From positions 19,877 to 83,876 of the forward strand of contig CAKPDN010000005.1 of assembly GCA_934149005.1 (NCBI GenBank): a DNA stretch of 64,000 nucleotides, read 5' to 3'. The stretch is from an uncultured Clostridia bacterium. Its GTDB lineage: Bacteria > Bacillota > Clostridia > TANB77 > CAG-508. The translations under genes and the position numbers were made by a program. The notes under the pieces were generated by a model that searched no databases, was not told where the DNA came from, and saw nothing but the letters and a program-made list of their open reading frames with translations. Below are positions 55,798 to 64,000 of the stretch, in pieces (within the stretch, counting starts at the first letter, position 1; each line of letters begins with the position of its first letter).

Positions 55798-57817
55798 ATG
55801 AATTACAAAATTGAAGGAGCAATAAGAAGAAATAGAAAAAATTTTATAGTGTGTTTAATACTATGGCTACTTTTAGTCATAGTATTTGTTGCACCATTTT
55901 CATATTCTGTATTTGAAGCAAGTGTAAATGGAAAAATTTCATTAGACATTTTTATGGAACAAATTGCTACAAATATAACAAACCCATTTGCTACTATTGC
56001 TAATATATTTATAAAAGGTGCTACACATAATTTTATTTCATTATTATTAGGATTTACAATATTTTATTTAGTTATATTTTTTATAGGATTTGCTAAATCG
56101 GCTCCTAAAAATGAGTTTTCTGATATAGAACATGGTTCAAGTGATTGGAGCCAACATGGAGAACAATATCAGGTATTAAGTAGAAATAAAGGAATAATAT
56201 TAGCAGAAGATAATTATTTGCCACTTGATAAAAGAGGAAATGTAAATGTGTTAGTAGTTGGACGGTTCAGGTTCTGGTAAATCAGCTTCATATTCAATTC
56301 CTAATGCATATCAGTGTTTAGGCTCATATATTTTTACAGATCCTAAAGGAGAACTTTATGATAGAACAGCTGGATATTTAAGAGAGCAAGGATATGATAT
56401 AAAAGTATTAAATTTAGTTAGACCTCAATATAGTGATGGATATAATCCATTGATGCATATTTCATCAGAATTAGATGTTGATGTTATTGCAAATACAGTA
56501 GTAAAGGGACAAAAGACTGATAGTGGTTCAGATCCATATTGGGATGATATGGCAGAAATGTTATTAAAAGCATTAATATATTATTTAATAGCAACTAGAC
56601 CAGAAGAAGAACAGAACTTAGCAAGTTGTGCAGAACTTGTTAGAGCTGCTAACAAAAATGGAGGAAGTAATTTACTTACAGATTTGATGAATCAATTACC
56701 ATATGATCATCCAGCAAGAATGTATTATAAATCAATTGAAATAGCACCAGAAAAAACATATGCTTCAATATTAAGTTCACTACAATCAAAACTTGGTAAA
56801 TTTGATTCAAAAGATATTGCAGAATTAACATCAACAGATACAATAAAATTTGAAGAAATAGGAAGTAGAAAAACGGCAGTATATGTTATATCATCTGATA
56901 CACATACGGCATATGACTTTTTACTTACAATATTTTTCTCACAAATGATACAACAATTATATGATTTTGCAGACCAAAATGGTGGAAGACTTAAAGAAAG
57001 AACGTATTTTATATTAGATGAGTTTGCTAATATAGGAAAAATACCAGATTTTGATAAAAAAATATCAACATCAAGAAGTAGAGGAATATCATTTAGTGTT
57101 ATTTTACAAAATATAGACCAATTAGAGGCAGTTTATGAAAAATCATATGAAACTATTATGGGTAACTGTGATACACATGTATTTTTAGGAAGTAACTCAT
57201 TTAAAACTGTAGAGTATTTTTCAAAGGCACTCGGAGAAAAAACGATAGGAAGAGACAGTATATCTGTAAATAAAGACAAGAAAAATCATAGAACTGGAAA
57301 AAGTGTTTCAGACCAAGTAATGGCAAGAGCTTTAATGACTCCAGATGAATTAAGAAGAATGGATAATGACTTGTGTATAATTTATGAAAAAGGTATTAAA
57401 CCAGTTAAAGCAAATAAATTTTATTATTTTAAGCATTCAATGGCAAAAGAACTAAGTAAGTGTGAAATAAGTCATAATGACATAGGAGAAATCGATAGAG
57501 GAACTTGGAGAAAATACAATCCATATAATCCTTATGTAGAAGAAAAAGATGAAAAAGTAACAGATAATTTAGATATTGAATCTTTAGATGATTTATTTGA
57601 AGATATAGATAAAGATAAAAAAGATAGTAAAAATTTGGATACACAAAATGTAAAAGAGAATAATGATGATGATAATTTTTTGGATGGATTATTGGATTTG
57701 GATGATGTAGCTCCTGTATTACCTCAGGAAAATGAAGATGATTCTTATGATTTACAAAAAGAATTAGAGGCTAAATTTGATGAATTATTTGGTCCTTTAG
57801 ATGAAGATGGAGAATAA
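55798..57817 (+). CDS. VirD4/TraG-family type IV coupling protein, with C-GGT frameshift in Walker A
   Basis: About 672 residues: two N-terminal membrane segments (about 18-40 and 80-103), the ATPase core with Walker A VVGGSGSGKSASYSIPN, IFTDPKGELYDRTAGYLREQ, Walker B TYFILDEFANIGKIPDFDK, and STSRSRGISFSVILQNIDQL, then an acidic C-terminal tail. An extra C at 56263 splits the Walker A: zero frame GGA CGG TTC AGG TTC TGG TAA; skipping it gives the canonical motif. Length 3n+1. No T4SS channel genes follow here; hydrolase and VirB8-like genes at the window start may belong to the same system. I chose ATG 55798 after gaaggtg over GTG 55789. Confidence 0.88.
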
Positions 57818-57836
57818 GATTATTTTAAAAATTAGT

Positions 57837-57880
57837 AATTGAAATAGAGAACTTAAGAAGTTTTTTATTTCAATTTTTTT
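57837..57880 (+). terminator. Terminator of the coupling-protein operon
   Basis: A 10-bp perfect outer stem (aattgaaata / tatttcaatt) with an inner acttaagaagt loop structure and a T-run. Confidence 0.75.
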
Positions 57881-58049
57881 GTATTTAGTTAATAACTATT
57901 ATTATATGTGTGTTCTAGGTTTTGCTTATTTGTAGACTGTAATAATGAACAAAAGTTTTTATAAAAGTTTAATTTGTTCGCTTGTTTTTTGTTGTTGAAT
58001 GTTATATATTAAATATCATATATAAATATAAAATATTATGGAGGAAGAT

Positions 58050-59135
58050 ATGAAATTTGTACATATAGCAGATACACATTTTGATAGTCCTTTTGTAAAT
58101 CTTTCTGACAAAGATGGATTAGGAGATTTAAGAAGACTAGAACAGAGAAAAGCATTTAAGAAAGTAATTGAATATATAAAAGAGAATGATATAAAATATT
58201 TATTTATTTCTGGAGATTTATATGAGCAAAAATATATAAAAAAATCAACAATTGAATATATAAATAATTTGTTTAAAGAAATTCCAGAAACAAGGATATT
58301 TATAGCACCTGGAAATCATGATCCATATGTAAAGAATTCATATTATAATAAATTTAATTGGAATGAAAATGTAAAAATATTCAATGCCAATATAGAAAAG
58401 GTAGAATTAGAAGATGTAAACATTTATGGATATGGATTTAATGATTTCTATTGTAAATATAGTGGTATTGAAGATTTAAAGATAGATGATAAAAATAAAT
58501 TAAATATTTTAGTGATTCATGGTACATTAGATGGAGGAACAATTGAAAATAGTGAATATAATCCTTTAAATAAAAGAATGTTACGAGAGAAAGGTTTTGA
58601 TTATGTTGCACTAGGACATATACATAAATTGTATTATAATGAAGAAATAAATCAAAATATAGTCTATCCAGGTTCAACTGTATCATTAGGATTTGATGAA
58701 TTGGGACAACATGGTATGATAATTGGAGATTTGGAAAAGGGTAGAATACAATTAAAATTTTTACCATTAGATGAAGTAGAATTTAAATTACAAGATGTGG
58801 ATGTTACAGGAATAAAATCTAAAGAAGAATTAATTGAAAATATAAATGAATTAGAATTTTCAGATGACAATTTGATAGAAATTATTTTATTGGGAAGAAG
58901 AAATTTTGAAATTGATAAATATGAATTATATAAATTAATTTCAAATGATAAAATAATTAAAATAAAAAATAAAACAAAGATAGGTTATGACTTAGAAAAT
59001 TTAGCAAATGATAATACTTTAAAAGGTTTATTTGCTAAAGAAATGTACAGAAGATTAAATGATGAAAATTTATCTGAAGAGGATAAAGAAATACTTGAAA
59101 ATGCTGTTGAAATTGGGTTAGAAGCTTTGGAATAG
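58050..59135 (+). CDS. YhaO/SbcD-like DNA repair exonuclease
   Basis: 361 residues, calcineurin-like metallophosphoesterase: FVHIADTHFDSPF, FISGDLYEQ, APGNHDPYV, VIHGTLDGG, ALGHIHKLYY hold the two-metal ligands. The C-terminal domain is YhaO-like. ATG 58050 follows ggagga; an ATG at 58038 overlaps the RBS. It is followed by a YhaN-like ATPase, forming an Mre11/Rad50-like nuclease pair. Confidence 0.92.
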   Translation: MKFVHIADTHFDSPFVNLSDKDGLGDLRRLEQRKAFKKVIEYIKENDIKYLFISGDLYEQKYIKKSTIEYINNLFKEIPETRIFIAPGNHDPYVKNSYYNKFNWNENVKIFNANIEKVELEDVNIYGYGFNDFYCKYSGIEDLKIDDKNKLNILVIHGTLDGGTIENSEYNPLNKRMLREKGFDYVALGHIHKLYYNEEINQNIVYPGSTVSLGFDELGQHGMIIGDLEKGRIQLKFLPLDEVEFKLQDVDVTGIKSKEELIENINELEFSDDNLIEIILLGRRNFEIDKYELYKLISNDKIIKIKNKTKIGYDLENLANDNTLKGLFAKEMYRRLNDENLSEEDKEILENAVEIGLEALE

Positions 59136-59224
59136 AAGATATAATTTAAAATTGAATATTCAAAGATTTTGTTTTTCAAGGTGTTAAACATATCAATATC
59201 ATATATTGAAAGGAGAAAAGTTTT

Positions 59225-61183
59225 TTGAAAATTAATAAATTAAAAATAAATTCTTATGGAAAATTAAAAGAAAAAGAGATTGATTTAAATAATGGAATAA
59301 ATATAATTTATGGGAAAAATGAAGCTGGAAAATCTACTTTAATTAATTTTATTATTAATTCTTTTTATGGAATTTCTAAAAATAAAAAAGGTAAAGATTT
59401 TTCAGACTATGATAAGTATAAGCCTTGGGTAGGAGAAGAGTTTTCTGGTAAAATAGAATATGAATTAGATAATAAAGAAAAATTTGAAATATATAGAGAC
59501 TTTAATAAAAAAAATCCAAAAATATTTAATGAAAATATGGAAGATATTTCAAAAGAATTTAACATTGATAAAAATAAAGGAAATGAATTTTTTTATGAGC
59601 AGACAAGAATAGACGAAGATTTATTTTTATCTACACTTGCAATAAATCAAAATGAGGTTAAGTTAGAAAATCAAGCTCAAAATTTTCTAATTCAAAAGAT
59701 AGCTAATTTAGCACAAACAGGAGATGACAATACATCATTTAAAAGAGTAATAGATAGAATAAATAGAAGGCAATTAGATGAGATTGGAACAGAAAGGTCT
59801 AGGGAAAAGCCTATTAATGTAATTGGTAGAAAATTACAGGAATTATTAAATGAAAAAGAAAATTTAGAGAAATATAAAAATTTCAAATATGAATATGAGG
59901 AACAAGAAAGTAATATAAATAATGAAATTATAAATTTAGAGGATGAAAAAAATTTTTTAACAGAAATAAAATTATTGAATGAGAATGAAAAAATAGAGAA
60001 TGAAAAAATAAAAATAAAAGAAAATATAAAAAAAGAAAATTTAGAAAAAATAAATTTATTAAAAAATAAAATAAAAGAATTAAAAAATAATAATAAAAAC
60101 ATTTTTGAAAAATATTCAGAAAATAATTTAAAAAATAAAAAAATAAAAAATAAAATAAATAATAAAAAAATAAAAATATTAAATATTATTCTTATAATAT
60201 TATTTTTAATTAATATTCTACAATTTATTTTAATTAAAAATAATAATTTTAAATATATTTTTCTTCTTACAGTACCAACGTTTTTAATTTTTTATTTATT
60301 TTTTATAAAACATGAAAATAAAAAAATAAAAAATAAAGAGAAAATAGAAAAAAATAATTTTGAAAAAATAAATTTAGAATTAATAAATTTAGAAAATGAA
60401 AAAAATATAATAGAAAATAATTTAAATAATTTAAATGAAGAATTAAATAAATTAAAAAATAATTTTAATTTAAAAATAAATTTAGAAAAAGAAAAAATAA
60501 AAAATAAATATTTAAATAAAATAGAAAAAAATAAAATAGATAACTTAATTAATTTAGAAAATGTAAATTTTGAAATTGAAAAATTACAAAAAGAAATTAA
60601 TGATAAAAAATTAAAATTACATACTTTGGATTTAGATAAAAAAAATATAGAACCAAATTTAGATAATTTATCAAAAATTGAAGAAAAAATAGTTAACAAT
60701 AATGAAAGAATGTTAACTTTAAAAAATTTGAATTTGAGTTTTAATTTAGCAAAAGAAGTTCTAAATGAAAATTATGAAAAAATGAAAAATTCTGTTACCC
60801 CTAAGTTTACAGAGAATTTATCTAATAATATTTCTAAGATAACAGATAATAAATACAATAAAGTAATGTTTAATGAAAGCGAAGGATTAATAGTTGAATT
60901 AGAAAATAGTGATTATGTTTCTGCTAATAGATTAAGTATTGGAACTATTGACCAATTATACTTATCATTAAGACTTTCTATGACTGATGAACTATCTAAA
61001 GAAAAAGTTCCGATTTTATTGGATGAAGTATTTGCTTTTTATGATGATGAGAGATTAAAAAATATTTTGGAATATTTAAATAGTAAATTTTCAAATAGAC
61101 AAATTATTATTTTTACTTGTACTAATAGGGAAAAAAATATATTAGACAAAAGTGATTTAAAAGTTAATTATATAGAATTGTAA
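59225..61183 (+). CDS. YhaN/SbcC-like ATPase with coiled coil and membrane segment
   Basis: 652 residues: Walker A IYGKNEAGKSTLINF (~28), a very long Lys/Asn/Ile/Glu coiled coil interrupted by two adjacent membrane helices (about 318-338 and 346-361), and C-terminal signature LSIGTIDQLYLSLRLSM with Walker B PILLDEVFAFYD. Partner of the YhaO-like nuclease. TTG start after aaggaga. The coiled-coil DNA (about 59990-60560) is nearly free of G and C. Confidence 0.9.
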   Translation: MKINKLKINSYGKLKEKEIDLNNGINIIYGKNEAGKSTLINFIINSFYGISKNKKGKDFSDYDKYKPWVGEEFSGKIEYELDNKEKFEIYRDFNKKNPKIFNENMEDISKEFNIDKNKGNEFFYEQTRIDEDLFLSTLAINQNEVKLENQAQNFLIQKIANLAQTGDDNTSFKRVIDRINRRQLDEIGTERSREKPINVIGRKLQELLNEKENLEKYKNFKYEYEEQESNINNEIINLEDEKNFLTEIKLLNENEKIENEKIKIKENIKKENLEKINLLKNKIKELKNNNKNIFEKYSENNLKNKKIKNKINNKKIKILNIILIILFLINILQFILIKNNNFKYIFLLTVPTFLIFYLFFIKHENKKIKNKEKIEKNNFEKINLELINLENEKNIIENNLNNLNEELNKLKNNFNLKINLEKEKIKNKYLNKIEKNKIDNLINLENVNFEIEKLQKEINDKKLKLHTLDLDKKNIEPNLDNLSKIEEKIVNNNERMLTLKNLNLSFNLAKEVLNENYEKMKNSVTPKFTENLSNNISKITDNKYNKVMFNESEGLIVELENSDYVSANRLSIGTIDQLYLSLRLSMTDELSKEKVPILLDEVFAFYDDERLKNILEYLNSKFSNRQIIIFTCTNREKNILDKSDLKVNYIEL

Positions 61184-61194
61184 ATATATTTCCC

Positions 61195-61223
61195 TTGAAA
61201 ATATTATAAATTTATAGTATAAT
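61195..61223 (+). promoter_or_regulatory. prfA promoter
   Basis: TTGAAA, 17-bp spacer, TATAAT, 33 bp before the start codon. Confidence 0.8.
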
Positions 61224-61256
61224 AATGAAAGCAATTTATTTTAAAGGAGAATTTTT

Positions 61257-62318
61257 ATGTTTGAAAAATTAGAAGCAGTAGAAAAAAGATATGAAGAATT
61301 AACAAAAATGATTAGTGACCCTGATGTAATATCAAATCAATCTGAATGGCAAAAGCTGATGAAAGAACATGCAAGTATAGAAGATATAGTATTAAAATTT
61401 AGAGAATATAAAAAAGCAAAGCAAGCAATGGATGAAGCTAAAGAAATGATGGAAGATAAAGAACTTAAAGAATTAGCTGAAATTGAATATTATGATAATA
61501 AAGAAAAATTACCCCAATTAGAAGAAGAATTAAAATTTTTGTTAATTCCAAAAGATCCAGATGATGATAAAAATATTATTTGTGAAATAAGAGCAGGAGC
61601 CGGTGGAGAAGAAGCAGCATTATTTGCAGGAACGCTATTTAGAATGTATACAATGTATGCAGAAAGAAAACATTGGAAAGTAGAAGTCTTAAATGAAAAT
61701 GAGACAGGGCTTGGTGGATATAAGGAAATAACATTTATGATTACAGGAAAAGGTGTATATAGTAGATTAAAATTTGAGAGTGGTGTACACAGAGTTCAGA
61801 GAGTTCCTGATACAGAAAGTAGTGGAAGAATTCATACATCAACTGCTACGGTTGCAGTACTTCCAGTTGTTGAAGATGTTGAAATAGAAGTTAACCCAGC
61901 AGATATAAAAATGGAAGTTTTTCGCTCTTCAGGTGCTGGTGGGCAACATATTAATAAAACATCATCTGCTGTAAGACTTATACATGAGCCAACTGGAATT
62001 GTTGTAGAATGTCAAACTGAAAGGTCTCAATTCCAAAATAGAGATAATGCAATGAAAATGCTTAGAACAAAACTTTATGAAATAGAAAAACAAAAACAAG
62101 ATAGTGAAGTAGCAAATGCAAGAAAATCTCAAGTAGGTTCAGGAGATAGAAGTGAAAAAATAAGAACTTATAATTATCCACAAGGAAGAATCACAGATCA
62201 TAGAATTGGTATGAGTATTTTTCAAATGGAAAATTTCTTAAATGGTGATATTGATGAAATGATTGATAATTTAATTGCAGCAGATAGAGCTGAAAAATTA
62301 AAAGGTGATCAAGAATAA
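61257..62318 (+). CDS. prfA: Peptide chain release factor 1
   Basis: 353 residues. It carries the peptidyl-hydrolysis GGQ in RSSGAGGQHINKTSSAVR, the RF1 stretch HRVQRVPDTESSGRIHTSTA and the C-terminal RITDHRIGMSIFQMENFL. It terminates at UAA/UAG. No internal frameshift, unlike the autoregulated RF2 of many bacteria. Confidence 0.97.
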   Translation: MFEKLEAVEKRYEELTKMISDPDVISNQSEWQKLMKEHASIEDIVLKFREYKKAKQAMDEAKEMMEDKELKELAEIEYYDNKEKLPQLEEELKFLLIPKDPDDDKNIICEIRAGAGGEEAALFAGTLFRMYTMYAERKHWKVEVLNENETGLGGYKEITFMITGKGVYSRLKFESGVHRVQRVPDTESSGRIHTSTATVAVLPVVEDVEIEVNPADIKMEVFRSSGAGGQHINKTSSAVRLIHEPTGIVVECQTERSQFQNRDNAMKMLRTKLYEIEKQKQDSEVANARKSQVGSGDRSEKIRTYNYPQGRITDHRIGMSIFQMENFLNGDIDEMIDNLIAADRAEKLKGDQE

Positions 62319-62338
62319 AAAAGTAAGAATAAAAAAAG

Positions 62339-62383
62339 CTCCTTAAAATATATTTAAATAAAGTATATTTTAAGGAGTTTTTT
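62339..62383 (+). terminator. prfA terminator that also holds the RBS of the ZIP gene
   Basis: A 14-bp perfect stem (ctccttaaaatata / tatattttaaggag) followed by six T. The 3' arm supplies the aaggag for the ZIP gene 11 nt later, so read-through transcripts would have the RBS sequestered. Confidence 0.85.
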
Positions 62384-62388
62384 ATGTT

Positions 62389-62874
62389 ATGAATGAGATT
62401 TTAAAAACAACATTATTGGGATTATTTTTCGGTACATTTGGAACAACACTAGGGGGAATATTAGGAATAATTATCAAAAAAAATTCAAATAAATTTTTAA
62501 GTTTTATATTATCATTTGCATCAGGGTTAATGATGGCAGTAATTTGTTTTGATTTAATACCGGAAGCTTTAGGGATTAGCAGTATTTATGAAGTAGTTTT
62601 TGGAGTAATATTTGGGGTTATTTCAATGATTTTTTGTGATATAGTTGTTCAAAAAAAATTTAGTATGAAACAAAAAGAATATGCAAGCAAAAACGATTTA
62701 TTAAAAATGGGTATAATTGTTTCAATAGGATTAGCAATACACAATTTTCCTGAAGGCTTGGCAATAGGTTCTGGATTTGAGGCATCATTAAAATTAGGTT
62801 TAGGGTTAGCAATTGCAATTTGTTTACATGATATACCAGAAGGTAGATTACAATGTAGACAGTATGCGGGATAA
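62389..62874 (+). pseudogene. ZIP-family metal transporter, C-terminally truncated
   Basis: 161 residues of a family normally about 240-270 long. N-terminal half is intact: LLGLFFGTFGTTLGGILGI, SFASGLMMAVICFDLIPEA, and metal-binding HNFPEGLAIGSGFEA. It runs up to CLHDIPEG in the fifth helix, where homologues continue LAIA..., but here becomes RLQCRQYAG and stops. No C-GGN pattern is present, and no frame restores homology downstream, so this is a rearrangement or insertion breakpoint at about 62850, not recoding. Confidence 0.75.
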
Positions 62875-63159
62875 AAACAATTTGAATTTAATATAAATAC
62901 TTGAATTTCAGAGTTTGAAAAAATTTTGAAATTTATTTTTAACCATTGACAAAAACAAATGTTTGAAGTAAAATTGAGGAAAATATAAATTTTGTAGGTT
63001 TATGGAAAAGTTTTAAATATTATGATATAAATAGAATAATTAATGTAACTTATAATAATAAAGATTTATTGGATGATAACTATAATACAAATATTCAAAA
63101 GCTAAAAAACGAGATAAAATCGATAAATATAATATTAAGTTATGGAGGAAGAATAATAA
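62875..63159 (+). other. Junction region between truncated ZIP gene and RhuM gene
   Basis: 285 bp. It contains an open stretch from 62967 to about 63168 (reading ...GLWKSFKYYDINRIINVTYN... without a good start) that could be the end of a lost gene, and the RhuM RBS (ggagga). A TTGACA-like box lies at 62947. Nothing else recognised. Confidence 0.4.
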
Positions 63160-64000
63160 ATGAAATATGATAATAGAAAAAAAGCAGATAAATTAATTCG
63201 TTCAAGTGCAGCTGAGTATTTAACATATGTAGCAGCTGCTGGAGAAAATGGAGTTGAATTGAGATATGAAGATGAAAATATTTGGTTAACTCAAAAAATG
63301 TTATCAGTATTATATGGTGTATCAACATCTGCAATTAATCAACATATAAAAAAGATATATGAAGATAAGGAATTAGAAGAAAAATCAACTATTAAGAATT
63401 TCTTAATAGTTCAAGATGAGGGAAATAGAAAAATTTCAAGAAATGTAATACATTATAATCTTCAAATGATTATAGCAGTAGGATTTAAAGTAGATAATGA
63501 AAGAGCTATACAATTTAGAAAATGGGCTAACCAAATAGTAAAGGATTTTACTATTAAAGGATGGGTAATGGATGATGAAAGATTAAAAAATGATGGTTCG
63601 ATTTTAACTAAGAAGTATTTTGAAGAGCAATTAGAAAGAATACGAGAAATTAGAATGTCTGAAAGAAAATTTTATCAAAAAATTACAGATATTTATGCAA
63701 CGTCTATTGACTATGATAAAACAGCAAAAGCAACAATTAGATTTTTTTCATCTGTTCAAAACAAATTACATTATGCTGTTTCTGGAAACACTGCTGCAGA
63801 AATTATATATAATAGAGCAGATAGCCAAAAAGAAAATATGGGACTAACATCGTGGAAAGGAGCTCCTGATAGTAAAATCCATAAATATGATGTAGTCATT
63901 GCAAAAAATTATTTATCAGAAACAGAAATTGGACAATTAGAGAGAATGGTATCTGCATATTTAGATTTGGCTGAAATGCAAGCAATGAGACATATTCCTA
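63160..64000 (+). CDS. RhuM-family protein, 3' partial
   Basis: 280 residues visible, continuing past the window. ENIWLTQKMLSVLYGVSTSA with INQHIKKIYEDKEL is the winged-helix-like RhuM start; QMIIAVGFKVDNERAIQFRKWAN is its hallmark; the second half (SVQNKLHYAVSGNTAAEIIYNRAD) is the conserved C-terminal part. RhuM proteins occur in mobile and defence (type I restriction) loci with uncertain function. RBS ggagga. It supports a mobile-region boundary at the broken ZIP gene. Confidence 0.9.
   Translation, partial: MKYDNRKKADKLIRSSAAEYLTYVAAAGENGVELRYEDENIWLTQKMLSVLYGVSTSAINQHIKKIYEDKELEEKSTIKNFLIVQDEGNRKISRNVIHYNLQMIIAVGFKVDNERAIQFRKWANQIVKDFTIKGWVMDDERLKNDGSILTKKYFEEQLERIREIRMSERKFYQKITDIYATSIDYDKTAKATIRFFSSVQNKLHYAVSGNTAAEIIYNRADSQKENMGLTSWKGAPDSKIHKYDVVIAKNYLSETEIGQLERMVSAYLDLAEMQAMRHIP

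Noticed and set aside
61257..62318. Release-factor frameshift as in prfB
   Set aside because: This is RF1 with an uninterrupted frame; no internal stop or SD-like stimulator.
62840..62874. ZIP truncation as a seventh C-GGN site
   Set aside because: No CGG at the break and no other frame continues the family sequence; it is a rearrangement.

Overview
This is a very AT-rich, spore-former-type Clostridia (Firmicutes) chromosome segment, probably from an uncultured gut lineage. The support is spmA/spmB, spoIIR, a GerMN protein, SleB/YpeB, an alpha/beta-type SASP, an AbrB/SpoVT regulator, RlmH, WalJ, strong Shine-Dalgarno sequences and frequent TTG/GTG starts. I cannot name a species.

Layout. 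1-6 kb: a two-domain cell-wall hydrolase (NlpC/P60 plus C39-like), a VirB8/TcpC-like membrane protein and an ABC exporter. 6-12 kb: a membrane J-domain protein, a patatin-like lipase and a 1438-residue dehydratase-activase-type protein. 12-20.5 kb: GerMN, tRNA/rRNA methyltransferases, AbrB, spmAB, rlmH, walJ, murA, spoIIR. 20.5-26 kb: sugar-nucleotide and hexose-phosphate enzymes, a pilin-like protein divergent from a small HTH regulator, TtcA. 26-37 kb: two giant surface proteins, then tRNA-Arg(CCT). 37.5-41.8 kb: a four-gene island with foreign codon usage (radical SAM/SPASM enzyme, membrane protein with a Cys-Ala tail, coiled-coil membrane protein, vWA protein). 42-54 kb: SRP RNA, dnaX-ybaB-recR, a UgtP-like glycosyltransferase, sleB-ypeB, a VanW protein, a SASP, murF-ddl. 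54-64 kb: J-domain chaperone, VirD4/TraG coupling-protein cluster, YhaO/YhaN-type nuclease pair, prfA, a truncated ZIP transporter and a RhuM-family gene running off the window.

The most striking signal: six otherwise intact genes are each broken by exactly one extra C, always directly before a glycine GGN codon on the coding strand (NNN-C-GGN). The zero frame therefore meets CGG and then a stop within 0-4 further codons. Removing the C restores the conserved family sequence each time (SpmA, WalJ, UgtP-like, TraG Walker A, ABC permease, NlpC/P60). By eye I found no in-frame CGG arginine codon in any other native gene, while the foreign island uses CGG as Arg five times. This suggests that CGG is unassigned or starved in this organism and that C-GGN is read as glycine with a +1 shift, much as reported for AGGY in Perkinsus mitochondria.

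Other signals are three copies of a large palindromic element (333-479 bp) whose arms differ between copies but match within each copy, the radical-SAM/vWA island, and parts of a type IV secretion system at both ends of the window. Pathway links: the phosphoglucomutase, UDP-sugar pyrophosphorylase and UgtP-like enzyme could make glucolipid; MurA, MurF, Ddl, SleB/YpeB and the VanW protein serve wall and spore-cortex metabolism.
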